Shown here: piece by piece, positions 12,278 through 23,038 of the stretch
Layout: every line of letters starts with the position of its first letter
How positions within the stretch are numbered: position 1 is the stretch's first letter
Program-made: the position numbers and the translations under genes
Notes under the pieces: model-generated
Databases searched by the model: none
Told to the model about the DNA's origin: nothing
What the model saw: the letters and a program-made list of their open reading frames with translations, nothing else
Assembly (NCBI RefSeq): GCF_014633365.1
Contig: NC_068351.1
Span: 15,444,907-15,508,906 of the forward strand
Source: Diospyros lotus
Lineage: Eukaryota; Streptophyta; Magnoliopsida; Ericales; Ebenaceae
Direction of reading: 5' to 3'
DNA length: 64,000 nt

Positions 12278-12288
12278 CTCTGATACCA
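12278..12288 (-). other. Primer-binding site, initiator tRNA-Met type
   Basis: On the minus strand this reads TGGTATCAGAG, the complement of the initiator tRNA-Met 3' end, and lies one base from the LTR end. It fixes the orientation of the copia element. Confidence 0.85.
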
Positions 12289-12289
12289 C

Positions 12290-12724
12290 TGTAGAACTTT
12301 AATAAAAATTGCATATGGTATGTAAATATACTTGAGTCGTAGTAGAATAATCAAAACACTGATTTGTCTAACGACCTTTGCGGAAGAAAACTATAAAAGC
12401 TTTCTTTTGTCCACCGCTTGTTCGTCTAAGGCTTGGAATGGTGATGCTAGAGATGGCGTATGAATAACCAGAAACTGATTTTGATTATTGTGTATTTTTC
12501 TTTCTGTTCTATGCCTATATATAGATATCACATAGATATAGATATGTACAAGCATATCTCTTTAAAATTCAAACGTGTAGGAATTTGAATCAAATTCAAA
12601 TTCCAATCACTTATCCCATCATTCTGTTAAAACACAAATGTGGAGGAATTTGAATCAAATTCAAATTCCAACCACTTATTTTATCACTAAGGAACTTATC
12701 CCATAGTAACTGCAAATTCTAACA
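12290..12724 (-). mobile_element. 5' LTR of the copia element (435 bp)
   Basis: On the minus strand the LTR starts TGTTAGAATTTGCAG and ends AAAGTTCTACA, directly before the PBS. It carries a TATATATAGG-type TATA region near 12510-12530. Inside is a duplicated block, AGGAATTTGAATCAAATTC, at about 12580 and 12640. Size and ends are typical of Ty1/copia. Confidence 0.85.
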
Positions 12725-13433
12725 ATTATAAATATATAATTCCCTTGAGAAATACATATGCTTAAGGAATACATATGTGTAAGATTACATACGCGTAAGA
12801 ATATATGCATAAATTGATTTATTTTTTTCGAGACTGGGTTTACAAAAAAATTTCAGTATAAGATGCCCATCTCTCTAATACATGTTTAGAATCAAAGATT
12901 CATAAATAATATACAACAAGACATACAATGTAAAAATTACAACAACAAATAAGGTAGAGATACAACATGGCTTTGATAAAAACTGTAAGAAATATACAAA
13001 AAAGACACATATTGACCTCTAGCCATTATTTGTATGTAAAAAACCACTGCAACTAAATGGATGCTTTTGATCAATGAGCCAATTGCACATTGATGGTGTA
13101 TGCCCTTAGATTTGCTCTTGATTGGGGACCCAAATAACTTTTTGTATTTTTTTCAATAGAGAAACCCATCTATTTATAGACTGAACACATGTTTATCTTT
13201 TTTCAAGACTAACCCCATCAAGTTAGTTTAAATTTAATTTGAAAGCAGTTATCACTCCTTAGCTAGTGGATAAATATTAGGAGATTAATCTTTAATTGTT
13301 TAAAAAGTGATTATCAGATAAATAGGACCACTTAATAGATAATTACATAATAGGCACACGATCTAGTGAACATCTCAAACCAGTTTATAAAGGACCTTGC
13401 AAAAGGTTCATTGAGAACTATAAAGTCATACCA
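12725..13433. other. AT-rich spacer, nothing recognised
   Basis: No coding frame, TIR or LTR end could be supported here. It may be the upstream part of the CACTA fragment that follows, but there is no direct evidence. Confidence 0.3.
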
Positions 13434-14036
13434 CAGGTAGCTTCTAAACAAATACAAATTTCATACGAAAGGATATGGTTCCAATAAAGCTAGTATGAAT
13501 AGCAGAGTATGCATAAGGCGCTTCAATTACAGTGGGAGTGAAAGTGATTACTATGATAGGTTGATAAAGGTTTTGCAGTTGGAGTACCGTGCATTACCAA
13601 TTAAAAGAACCATATTATTCAAGTGCGAATGGTTTAATCCTACCCCAAATATTGGTATGAAGGTTCACAAATAGTATAATCTTATAGAAATGAACACAAA
13701 AGGAGATTTAATAGGTATGAACCATTTATTCTAGTGGCGCAAAAAACTCTGGTGTATTACACAACATATCCAAGCTTAAAACATAACAAGAGTGATTGAT
13801 GGGCTGTTTGCAAAGTCAAAGCTAAGTTAGTTGTAGAAGTGCCTGAACCACGTGTACCGTCATTCCAAGAGGATGTCAACAATGTTCGTTTAATTGAAAT
13901 TTGAGCAAACTGAGAATTTGGGTCCTTGAATGATCCAAATGGTTCATTCATCAACATTGACAATGTAGAAGTTGAGTTAGAAGATTAACTAGAAGTTAAG
14001 TCCAAGTTAGACTCTGAAGATGAAGAATTGGACTAG
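13434..14036 (+). pseudogene. CACTA (En/Spm) TNPD-type protein fragment, DUF4216 region
   Basis: The plus-strand frame includes NKYKFHTKGYGSNKASMNS, then SESDYYDRLIKVLQLEY, ALPIKRTILFKCEWFNPTPN, and after a frameshift RYEPFILVAQKTLVYYTTYP and WAVCKVKAKLVVEVPE, ending in an acidic tail. This is the characteristic C-terminal DUF4216 order of plant CACTA-associated TNP2/TNPD-like proteins (FHT, DYYG-L-E, LFKCDWFD, EPFILA-Q, YY). Several in-frame stops and at least one frameshift make it a pseudogene. No CACTA terminal repeats were found nearby, so it is an isolated internal piece. A GTAAGG donor-like site follows the last codons. Confidence 0.8.
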
Positions 14037-14523
14037 GTAAGGCTTCGTTATCACTATAATTTTGTGATTGAGTCCTTGTAATATTTTTTATATTTTGTTA
14101 CTTTTGACATAATATGTTTGTTTTCATTGTTTAAGCTATTGTTCCCACTAGTTGTAATTCTATTATTCTATCGTTTTGTGGACACTAGCAGTGTCATCTT
14201 ATATCATCGAGTTGCCTCTTTGTTTTCTTGTTTACACATTCTATTATCTTACTTGTATGTATAAATTCAAGGTAGTTTGGTTAGAAGTGTGAATGTGTTA
14301 CATATTGTTTTTTATTATTTGTAACAAGTTGCTTTGTGGGTTGTTTGTGATGATTTGATTTGAATTGGGAGATGTAGATAAAGTGTGAATCACTTATATC
14401 GAGTATGATTAGAAGTGTTTTTCTTATACAGGGTAATTGATTTTCTTGGGGATGTTCTGGTTATGTCAAAACTTTGTCAAAATTTTGTTAATATTATGTA
14501 AGTGTTTTCTCATATAGGGTAAT
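14037..14523. other. AT-rich spacer downstream of the CACTA fragment
   Basis: No gene. The sequence contains two loosely similar copies of TTTTCTYATAYAGGGTAATTG (about 14418-14438 and 14503-14525), the second abutting the next LTR end. Confidence 0.35.
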
Positions 14524-14543
14524 TGTAAGGGCCCACTCTCGGA

Positions 14544-16557
14544 TAGGGTTGGCAATGGTTCGGTTTGGTTTCGGTTTTTGCTAAAACCATAACCAAACCA
14601 AACTTAAAATACTAAAACCAAACCAAACCATTAACCCATTGGTTTTAAAAATTAAAAACCATAACCAAACCATTTGGTTTCGGTTTTAACCATGGTTTTT
14701 TTAGTTTGATCCATACCAACAAACAAAGACAAACTCTTGCAAATAGCATTCATAAAAAAATTTGATAACTCCAAAATATTTTGTAAGTTAAGTGTCCTAA
14801 AATATAAAAGATATACCCGTTTTCACTCTCACATATACAAGATGTTCTAACATATTTGCAAAGGGAGTGGAAAGGAAGAAATAAGATCCAGCTAAAACAA
14901 GAAAAAAGAAGGGGAGAGATAAGAGAGGAAGATATGAGAATATGGTGTTTAGTTAAACACATCATCTTACAAACCAGAAATTGTGAGTGAGTTTGAGTGT
15001 TATTCAGCTCTATTACTGTATTACTGCATGAATGAAACCACATGAAGCCAAATTCAACTAAGGGATTAATGATGGTTCCAAACAAAGTGCCCTTAGTCCC
15101 TTCATACTAAGAGAGAACAAAAACAAATATAAATGGTTTCTTTTTACAGCTAATTCATGACTGCTTCCACAAGAAATATGAAAGAACAAAGATCTCAAAA
15201 TCACCATTGTGGAAAAGATGGATGAAGACTAGACGTAGAACATCAATCTTCGATTTATAATACATGGAAAGAAAAATGAAGAACATTAGAACAAGAATCA
15301 AGTACACAGAATGCATAGTAGTATTTATATGAACAAGACCCAAGTACTATGAATCAGTACTGAGGGCAGCTCGAAACAACTTGGGTTATCATACCTGTTT
15401 TAGACCCCCCACCGTTTTTCTCTTATGTAGAAAGGATCATTTATGCTAGGCTCCAATCTCCATGTCACATTGATTACCAAGTAAAACTATTAACAATAAG
15501 CTACCAAATACTAATAGGAGCAACGCCAACTTCGCCAAGCTTTAACAACTAACTATGTTATACGTGGGCTACTAGCTTAACATTGACCATGCAACCAACA
15601 TCCATTCACAAGAAATGATTGAAAGTAGAGCATTAATAACTACACCTACTTCAAACATCTAGAATGGACCAGAAATAAAAACTTTCATCTGAAACTAGAA
15701 AAGAAATGGAAAGAGTGGCAGGAAGAAGAGCAAGAATGTGAAGCTGTTTCCATAATATGTCATAAATTTCTCAATTAAGAAAACCAATTAATCATCAACA
15801 GGGAAGGCCAAAAAGCATGCCATTTTAACACATAAAAAGGAAAACAACAGGGGTCGAGCGAGAGTAAGAGTAGAGAGGCAGGGAGGGCTGGAGGGCGAGT
15901 GCGAGTAAGAGAGGCAAAGAGCGAGGGCGAGCGAGAGCAAGAGGGACCGAGCCCTAGAGAGAGCAAGAGAGCCAGCGAGGGCGAGCGAGAGCAAGAGAAA
16001 AGGCAGCAAGGGCTGATGAGAGCGAGAGGGGTCTCGCAAGAGTAAGAGAAAAGGCAGCGAGGGACGGAGGGCAAGCGAGGGCGAGCGCGAGCAAGAGGGG
16101 CCGAGCCCTAGTGAGAGAAAGAGAGTGCTAGTGAGAGCAAGACTACAAGAGTAGAGAGCAAGCGCGAGCGTGATTGGACGAGCAAGAGAGAGGAGGTAGA
16201 GAGCGAGAGGCAGCGAGGGTGAGAGAGAGTGAGAGTGAGGTCGAGAGAGGAAGGAGAAGAGAAGGGTTTACAAGTGGGTTGGGCTGGGGTGAGTTTATAG
16301 GCAAGTGGGCTAGGTTTCCCAGCCGCCCTTCTAATATATATTATATATATATTCGGTTCGATTACCCACACATCGGTTCGATTTCAGTTCAGGTTTTGGT
16401 TTGGTTTTAGTGAAAACCATAACCAAACCATACCATTGAAATAGTGTTCAATTTTTCCCCAAACCAAATCATTACCCAGTCAAATGATTATTAACCCTGT
16501 TAACCGGTTCGATTTCGGTTCAGTTCCCTAGGGTTTTGGTTGCAATTGCCATCCCTA
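14544..16557. mobile_element. Non-autonomous hAT-like transposon (2,014 bp)
   Basis: The ends are TAGGGTTGGCAATGG and (reverse complement of the other end) TAGGGATGGCAATTG, a hAT-type terminus. The flanking 8-bp target duplication is CTCTCGGA (14536-14543) and CTCTTGGA (16558-16565), seven of eight matching. Both subterminal regions are packed with ACCAAACC/GGTTTGGTT repeats in opposite orientation (14556-14710 and 16350-16540), as expected for transposase-binding subterminal repeats. The interior has no transposase; it holds AT-rich sequence and a 420-bp purine-rich block. It inserted into an already solo or truncated LTR. Confidence 0.85.
15846..16262 (+). repeat. Purine-rich GAGCGAGAGCAAGAG low-complexity block
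   Basis: About 420 bp are nearly all purine on the plus strand, built from irregular GAGCGAGAGCAAGAG, GAGGGC and GCAGCGAGG units. Open frames across it (Ser/Leu-rich on the minus strand) are composition artefacts. It sits inside the hAT-like element. Confidence 0.85.
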
Positions 16558-16718
16558 CTCTTGGATATACTCGCTAGCATAGGATATCCAAAAGAAGATT
16601 ATTACAAAGATGATATAAAACAATATAATTCAACATCATAATTCCAAATTTAGACATTATCAGCGGAAGTCACAATATAAAAGTTTTACAACATCTTGGC
16701 ACCATAGCCTATACAGAA

Positions 16719-17600
16719 TGCCACAACCCGCGCTTTCGGAGGTTACGACTAAAAATTTAAATAAAAATACCTTCAATTTCACTCACTATTCTTTTACATA
16801 ACGAGAACGCAGCAGTTGCAACATGCTCAAGAAAATGAAAATAGACCTTAAGGATCCTGTAATTCTTAAACATAAAAAAGAGAGGGTAGAGAGCTTGCCT
16901 TAAGCTTCGCTGGCAACGATCTTCTTCGACTTTCCTTCCCTCATTTCTTCCTATTCCCTGCTATTGGCAGTGCCTTATTCTTCCTCGAACCTCCTCTGAT
17001 CTTCCTCTAAGGTCCAACCACTACCGAGGCTTTTTCTTCCGATTTCTCTCTCTGGCTGAGACTCCCTCTCTTATTTATAATCACCAGAGCCTCCTCAGGA
17101 CTACATCTTCACCATCACACCATCTCTCTAATTAATTTATGTGATCATTAGCTTTACTAACCCTCTCAGATTTTCCCATACCCTAGCACTTCACCTCATT
17201 ACCTCTTTACTTGGCCACCACGAAAGTCTGTAAGAGGAAGAAATACGGGAAGACCAGACACGTGGCTAATATTTGGATGCTTCTAGGCTATTCGAATGCT
17301 ATCTTTCTTCTTTTGTGAGAGATATTTGAATACACCCCTAGGGTATCCGGATGGTCTCTCATTTTCTTTGGGCATATCCAAATACATCTCTTCCTTCTTT
17401 GCCTTACATATCCAAATACATGCCCCCATATCTGGATACTCATCTTGGCATATCCGGATACCCCTTAAGCTATCTGAACAAGCTTTCCTATTCTTCTCTC
17501 ACATATCCGGATAAGACTTAGCATATCTGAATGCATGACCCCTCATATCCGAATAGGGTTTTACATATCCGAATATCCAACTTCTCATATCCGAGTTCAC
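16719..17600 (-). mobile_element. Minus-strand LTR piece with TATCCGGATA array
   Basis: The plus-strand edge TGCCACAACCCGCGCTTTCGG, read in reverse, gives a terminus CCGAAAGCGCGGGTTGTGGCA typical of long gypsy-type LTR ends. A reverse-strand TATA box (TTATAAATAA, 17071-17080) and a pyrimidine-rich leader follow. The distal 330 bp is the palindrome array described separately. No matching target duplication was found, and the right edge simply abuts another LTR end at 17601. Confidence 0.5.
17269..17596. repeat. Array of about 14 TATCCGGATA palindromes
   Basis: Variants of the perfect palindrome TATCCGGATA (TATCCGGATGG, TATCCAAATAC, TATCTGGATAC, TATCCGAATAG and so on) recur every 20-35 bp. Several copies are preceded by CA (CATATCC). 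Spacers between copies are pyrimidine-rich and unrelated. Confidence 0.85.
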
Positions 17601-18356
17601 TGTAACACCCACTCCCCTAAGCTACCCTATTCCCGGGGTAACTTAGAAGAGAGAGCGCTACAGATCATGAAAGGGTCAAGAACCAGCCACATACAAACAT
17701 ACATCTTATATCCCCCACAAAACTCAAAACCAAAATAAAAAACCTTAGAGGTTACATGCACATTTCCATTCAAGCTACATAATACAAAATACATTCTAAA
17801 CAATCACCAACAACATCTCCCAAGACCTTTGATGTGAGAGTAGACTCGCGCACACATATTTCTACCCATCCTTCCTGCTTGACTCCTCGCTAGCTATTTC
17901 TTTACCTTTGCATGGAATGATGGAGAGTATAAAGTGAGTCACAAAGCTCAACAAGTATAAGAAACATGAAGAAAAAACATGACAGATAATAATGTGATAC
18001 ATGTATGGTGGGTGGTATCTGATAAGAATATATATGTGGAGGATAGACTATAGCACATGGACCACACACCCACCCATGATGATGATGTCATGCATAACAC
18101 ACATAAAAGTGGGTAAGCACATAACTGGCTAGTGGCCCCACATAACAATATAAAATGCATTATAACACATACCGGCCTGTAGATGATATTTGCAACCAGA
18201 GAAGTTGTGATAACATGTGGACCACAGGTCCTATCTCATATACTTGGCTATATCTCGGCAGTACACAATCGCAGTGCGCATTAATTTTCCATTCCTTCCA
18301 TGCAAATGCATTGCAACAAGTAGGTGGCCACACTTAATGCTCATGCCACAGTTATC
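17601..18356 (-). mobile_element. Family A LTR fragment, minus strand, truncated
   Basis: The plus-strand edge TGTAACACCCACTCCCC is an LTR terminus (GGGGAGTGGGTGTTACA in reverse). Within it GGAATGATGG...GAGTCACAAAGCTCAACAAG (17913-17954) matches the family A hairpin module, and ACACATACCGGCCTG (18164 on) matches the copy at 42481. It ends where Tat-type LTR sequence begins. Confidence 0.6.
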
Positions 18357-18664
18357 ATCCGTGCTATGGAAAATTGATCTCCCCATGACCGAGTGGGGGG
18401 CCACTCGTTCATGCCTTCTTTTTGGCTTTTGTCTTGGTTCGGATCCATCTTCCTTCAATACTTGACTCTGAGCTTTGATAGTGCAGGTACATCAACTTCA
18501 TGCCCAATTTACACCTTGATTTAACTCGAATCTCTTAAAACTCAAAACATGAAAGTTGTATATAATTATCTTATCTTTCCATAGGACTTTTAATCACTTC
18601 AATCGGAGCTCATATGAGAAAGTTATGCTTGAGAAACCAAAGTAGTGTCGTACCTACTTGGCAT
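18357..18664 (-). mobile_element. Partial 3' LTR (U3) of the Tat/Ogre-type element
   Basis: This about 310-bp stretch matches 23435-23754 closely (ATTGATCTCCCCATGACCG, ATGCCTTCTTTTTGGC, TAGTGTCGTACC-ACTTGGCA) and 23150-23410 more loosely. That is the U3 part of the LTR at 22510-23754. On the minus strand it is the downstream LTR of the element; its R-U5 part is missing to the left. Confidence 0.7.
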
Positions 18665-19095
18665 AACCGAGTGGGCCCTCCCCACTTGGTCTCTACTCGA
18701 CATCTTGCTCCTTCGGCTTATTTCCTTGATCTCCTACAACCCATTGGGCCTTTGGGCTTCATGTCCATGTCTCATGATTTTTTTAGATCTTGTAATTCTC
18801 CAAGTTTGCAGGGTATATCAATTGCTCCCTACTCTTTTAGCCGGAAGGTTCGGGTGAAAGAGTATCTTGCCTTGTAAACTTTTGAACATTACTTCTCTTT
18901 TAGCTACTTCATCTTCTACACATCCTCTCGAGCTTGTTTGCACACCTTGCTTTTAAATTTTTGGGCTCTAGTGATTTTCAATTCCTTTGCAGAAGTATGA
19001 GATAGATATACTAGTAAGTTCGCTTTCCATAGATGTCGAATTATGCATCGAACAATGAGTTTGATTTTGCTCCCAATTATTGCGTTATTAGCGGG
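18665..19095 (-). other. Spacer between Tat 3' LTR and tandem array
   Basis: Non-coding; presumably 3' UTR of the Tat-type element on the minus strand. A TCGACATCTTGC word and pyrimidine-rich tracts are the only notable content. Small open frames are shadows. Confidence 0.4.
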
Positions 19096-20418
19096 ACAAT
19101 AGGCTTGCATTTACTTTTCCTTTGTTGTTGGGCTTTAAGCGGGACCATGAGCTTGCGTTTGTTTTTTCTCCCGTTGTCGGGCCATAAGTGGGACAACGGG
19201 CTTGAATGTACTTTTACCTCGTTGCCGGGCTATGAGCGGGGCAACAGGCTTGAATGTACTTTTACCTCGTTGTCGGGCTATAAGCGGGACAACGGGCTTG
19301 AATGTACTTTTACCTCGTTGTCGAGCTATAAGCGGGACAACGAGCTTGAATGTACTTTTACGCCATTACCGGGCTGTGAGCGGGGCAATGGGTTTGAATG
19401 TACTTTTACCTCATTGCCAGGCCATGAGCGGGGCAACGGGCTTGAGTTTATTTTTCCCTCGTTGCCTGGGCCGTGAGCGAGGCAACGGGCTTGAGTTTAT
19501 TTTTCCCTCATTGCCGGGCCATGAGCGGGGCAACGGGTTTGAGTGTACTTTTACCTCATTGTCGGGCTATAAGCGGGACAATGGGCTTGAATGTACTTTT
19601 ACCTCACTGTCGGGCCGTGAGAAGGACAACGGGTTTGAACGTATTTTTACCTCGTTGCTGGGCTATAAGCGGGATAATAGGATTGAATGTACTTTTACCT
19701 CGCTGTCGGGTAGTGAGCGGGACAACGGGTTTGAATGTACTTTTATCTCATTGTCGGGCTATAAGCGGGACAACGGGTTTGAGTTTATTTTTCCCTCGTT
19801 GCCGGGTCGTGAGCGGGGCAATGAGCTTGAGTTTATTTTTCCCTCGTTGCTGGGCCGTGAGCGGGGCAACGGGCTTGAGTTTTTTTTTCCCTCGTTGCCG
19901 GGCCGTGAGCGGGGCAACGGGCTTGAGTTTTTTTTTCCCTCGTTGCCGGGCCGTGAGTGGGGCAACGGGCTTGAGTTTATTTTTCCCTCGTTGTCGGGCC
20001 GTGAGTGGGGCAACGAGATTGAGTGTACTTTTACCTTGTTATCGGGCTATAAGCGGGACAACGAGGTTGAATGTATTTTTACCTTACTGTCGGGCCGTGA
20101 GCAGGACAACGGGTTTGAACGTATTTTTACCTCATTGCCGGGCTATAAGTGGGACAACGGGCTTGACTGTACTTTTACCTCACTGTCTGGCCGTGAGCGG
20201 GACAACGGGTTTGAACGTATTTTTATCTCGTTGCCGGGCTATAAGTGGGACAACGAGTTTGAGTTTATTTTCCCCTCATTTTCGGGCTGTGAGCGAGGTA
20301 ACGGGCTTGAGTTTATTTTTCCCTCATTGCCGGGCCGTGAGCGGGGCAATGGGCTTGAGTTTATTTTTCCCTCGTTACCGGGCCGTGAGCGGGGCAATGG
20401 GCTTGAGTTTATTTTTCC
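19096..20418. repeat. 48-bp tandem array, about 27 units, with hairpin in each unit
   Basis: The period is 48 bp (16 codons), which leaves two frames open for hundreds of codons without any protein meaning. Two subtypes alternate in blocks. Type A has TTGAATGTACTTTTACCTC, then GTTGTCGGGCTATAAGCGGG, then ACAACGGGC. Type B has TTGAGTTTATTTTTCCCTC, then GTTGCCGGGCCGTGAGCGGG, then GCAACGGGC. Each unit can pair CGTTGYC with GRCAACG across a 13-nt loop. One unit near 19461-19470 has an extra base, which shifts the frame. The array lies between the gag remnant and the 3' LTR of the Tat-type element, the position of the hypervariable 3' UTR known to hold tandem repeats in this lineage. Confidence 0.92.
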
Positions 20419-20599
20419 TGTAAGCAGAGCATAGCAAACAAACTTTCACAAAGCAATGTGTAATGAAAACGCTTACATTTTTTGAAATAAGTGAGTACAT
20501 CCACTATTTCATTTTGAGTCTTATTGTTTCCTTTGAGCATGAAATGTTTAGTTTCTTGTTCTTTAACATAGGATCTCTTCAACGTGTCCGAATTTTGCT
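20419..20599 (-). other. Deletion junction region between array and gag remnant
   Basis: AT-rich and non-coding. All of pol (PR, RT, RNase H, integrase) that should lie here is missing, so the internal deletion breakpoint falls in or near this stretch. Confidence 0.45.
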
Positions 20600-22460
20600 C
20601 CCAGTTTTCTCTTTGAGGGCATTAATGGTGGCTGACTGCCTTCTTCTAAGGGCATGTCCTTTTGTGGCTTGTCTTGATGGAATAGGAGGAGTCCCCTGCC
20701 ATAGTTTCACCGCCCGAGATGACATGTATGGGCTCATGAACTGGTTCATTGTCTAAAGGTGGATTTTCTCCGTAATCCCTTCCTCTCTCTTGACATCTCT
20801 AATTTGATCTCCCCTGCTCTTCCTGTCTATCTTCTCCTCTTCGAGGCTCACTATCTTTGACCTGTACGTACCTTTGAAGATGTCCTTCACGAACTAGCAT
20901 CTCAATCTGATCTCTTAACTCCCGGCACTGGTCAGTGCAATGACCACGGGTTCTGTGATATCTACAATATTCTTCTCTATTCTTCCCCATGGGATGGTCA
21001 ACCTTTTTTGGGAGTCTAATGAGACCTGACCCTTCGATGGTTGCAAGTATGGTTGACCGAGGTTGGAGAAGTTTGCTGTAATGGTGGAACTGGGGCTAAG
21101 GTATATCTGATCCCTTAACTCGCCTGGAGTCTTCTTCAACATCGCTTTCCTTCCTTTTTCGCTCTCTACCCTCATTCCCACCTACAGCTCTCATAACTTC
21201 CATATGGAGCACGTATTTATTTGCTCTAGTAAACAAATCTGCTAGGTATGCTGGTGGGTCCAAAGATAATGATTCTTATAGGGGAGTTAGTCGTGTTCCG
21301 TGTAACATAGCAAACACTGCCATTGTAATTGGTAAATCATGAACTTCGAGGGTAGCGTTCCGAAATCTATCCACATACTGACACAGAGTTTCTTTGTTCC
21401 CCTGTCGAATACTGAGCAAGTATGTGGCGTCCTTTTTTCCCCAACTATTAATCATAAATGCCTTAACATATTCCGTTCTAAGCTGACCGACTGAAGAGAT
21501 AAAGGCCTCAGGTAAACTGTTGAACCATGTCGAGCATGCCCTGATAGAGTTAAGGAGAAAGCTCGGCACATTATGTCATCGTCCCATCCGTCCAATATCA
21601 TCAAAGACTCATAGCTTTAAATGTGATCATAGGGATCATCCTTGCCGGAATAGGGGGTGATTTGAGGCATCTTGAATTTTTTGGGCAGTGGCTTCTCCAA
21701 TAAATCTATAGTAAACGGACTTTTTTGCGCTGTTGCTCCTCCGTGGCTGGGATCAATTTCTTTCGTTCAAGTACTTCTTCAACTACCTTTTTCATGTCAT
21801 CTCGTATACTTGCTGCTGTTTGGTTATCATGTCTTGTTGGCGTGCCGGCCCCAGTTTCATGGTATCTCTATCTTTGGGCGCTTCTAGCCTTGTTTTCCAT
21901 TCGTGGGCTCTTATTTCTTCGGGGCATGGCGCGATAATTCTTCCTTGGTGGTGGTGATCTATCCTCCCGATAAGGAGTGGATCAGGAATGAGAATCGGGA
22001 GTGGCCTCTTGATAGGAATCAACTCCCACCTCGAGCTGAGGCTCAAGTGGTGGCATAAACTTTTTCAAAGTCTCCGGCAACGTCCCCCAGGCATCATACC
22101 TTGGAGTATACCAGCTATGTCTCGAGGTGCCTGCATGCCCTCAACGTGTTGCTGTCTCAATGCTTCATACTCTTCACACGGGACTATACGCGGTGGCTGT
22201 CGTGAAGTCCCATCTTGATCAGTAGGAAGTGGCCCTGAACTGATATTAAGTGGAGGTGGGACTGATTGGTTCCCCACCTGTTGGCTGGGGGAAACGGAGC
22301 GATCACCTCCTTGTGGTTGAGCATTATAAGGGGGATGAGGTGCTCCTTGTGGGTTAGAATCGAGAATAATGGGAGGCGCTCCCTGTTGCTGAGAGTTTTG
22401 TGGTGGTAGGCGTGTTTGTACACCTTGAGAGAGAGTTTGTTGGTGTCCACGGGTGTTTGC
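20600..22460 (-). pseudogene. Tat/Ogre-type Ty3/gypsy gag remnant
   Basis: On the minus strand gag starts at ATG 22460 (MANTRGHQQTLSQGVQTR) with a Pro/Gln-rich N-terminus. The retrotransposon gag domain follows (21569-21276; ACSTWFNSLPEAFISSVGQL, FMINSWGKKDATYLLSIRQG, LCQYVDRFRN), then a His/Cys segment (20980 region; YCRYHRTRGHCTDQCRELRD) and a linker with HVISGGETMAGDSS (about 20700), which precedes protease in Tat/Ogre elements. Stops and frame changes occur between blocks, so it is not a functional gene. It is directly downstream of the PBS and 5' LTR. Everything after the linker is deleted. Ogre-like and Retand-like members of the Tat lineage cannot be told apart here. Confidence 0.85.
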
Positions 22461-22489
22461 CATTCTTAAGTTGACCTTTTGTCTTGCGT

Positions 22490-22509
22490 TTCCCACAGAC
22501 GGCGCCAAT
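22490..22509 (-). other. Primer-binding region of Tat-type element
   Basis: On the minus strand ATTGGCGCCGTCTGTGGG immediately follows the LTR end ACTACA. This TTGGCGCC motif with the GTCTGTGGGAA continuation is the recurrent PBS region of Tat-lineage gypsy elements. It sets the minus orientation. Confidence 0.8.
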
Positions 22510-22675
22510 TGTAGTTGCCAAAATACAATAATCTATTTTTAATTATGGATAGACGCAAGAGTCTTGGGAGTCATGTCTTCGCTGATGAGAATCTTGATGA
22601 GCAATTGGATCTGATGAGGTCCAGATATGATAATTCGATAGAGTTGATGGTCTGATTAGGCTAATGATTTGGCGG

Positions 22676-22885
22676 GCTGATGATCTGGTGGCGCAAAATG
22701 ATCTGGTGGCCTAAAATGATCTGGTGGCCCAAAATGACCGAGTGACCTGAGGGTGACGAGTGGCCTTACTGACCGAGTGACCTGAGGGTGACGAATGGCC
22801 TGAGGGTGACGAGTGGCCTTGGTGACCGAGTGGCTTGAGGGTGACGAGTGGCCTGAGGGCGATGAGTGGCCTTGGTGACCGAGTG
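22676..22885 (-). repeat. GATCTGGTGG / GACCGAGTGGCC motif array
   Basis: About 14 copies occur in 210 bp: three of GATCTGGTGGC-AAAAT, then alternating GACCGAGTGRC and GGGTGACGAGTGGCC. On the opposite strand they read CCACTCGGTC. It lies between the TATA box and the PBS, that is, in the transcribed leader of the Tat-type element. Confidence 0.85.
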
Positions 22886-23031
22886 GTCTACAAAACGAGA
22901 GCACTGTTAGAACGCGGGTGGGGCCCCCCGTGCAAACCCTCCGATGCTTAAGTCAGATCTCGAGAGAAAATGAGAAAATTGTACTTTAATCACTCAAAAT
23001 TGTGTACCTTGTGATGAGGGCATGGTCTCAT

Positions 23032-23038
23032 ATTTATA
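23032..23038 (-). promoter_or_regulatory. TATA box of the Tat-type LTR
   Basis: The minus strand reads CACTATAAATATGAGACC. Its position, about 520 bp before the LTR end, fits U3/R of a gypsy LTR. Confidence 0.55.

Larger units (their letters stand above)
14524..16718 (-). mobile_element. 3' end of a minus-strand LTR, split by a hAT-like element
   Basis: The pieces 14524-14543 and 16558-16718 join into an LTR end that on the minus strand reads ...ATATCCTATGCTAGCGAG...GTGGGCCCTTACA. The right piece matches the plus-strand remnant at 26012-26218 over about 150 bp (GCCATGGTGCCAAG, ATGATGTTGAAT, TATCATCTTTGT, GATATCCTATGCTAGC). The separation is explained entirely by the hAT-like insertion. No internal element sequence remains. 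Confidence 0.7.

Noticed and set aside
15775..16371. Overlapping 80-100-codon ORFs rich in Ser, Leu and Arg
   Set aside because: They come from the purine-rich low-complexity block inside the hAT-like element.
19202..20434. 410-codon and overlapping 316-codon open frames
   Set aside because: They exist because the 48-bp repeat is a multiple of three and lacks stops; all frames are similarly open and there is no domain, so they are not genes.
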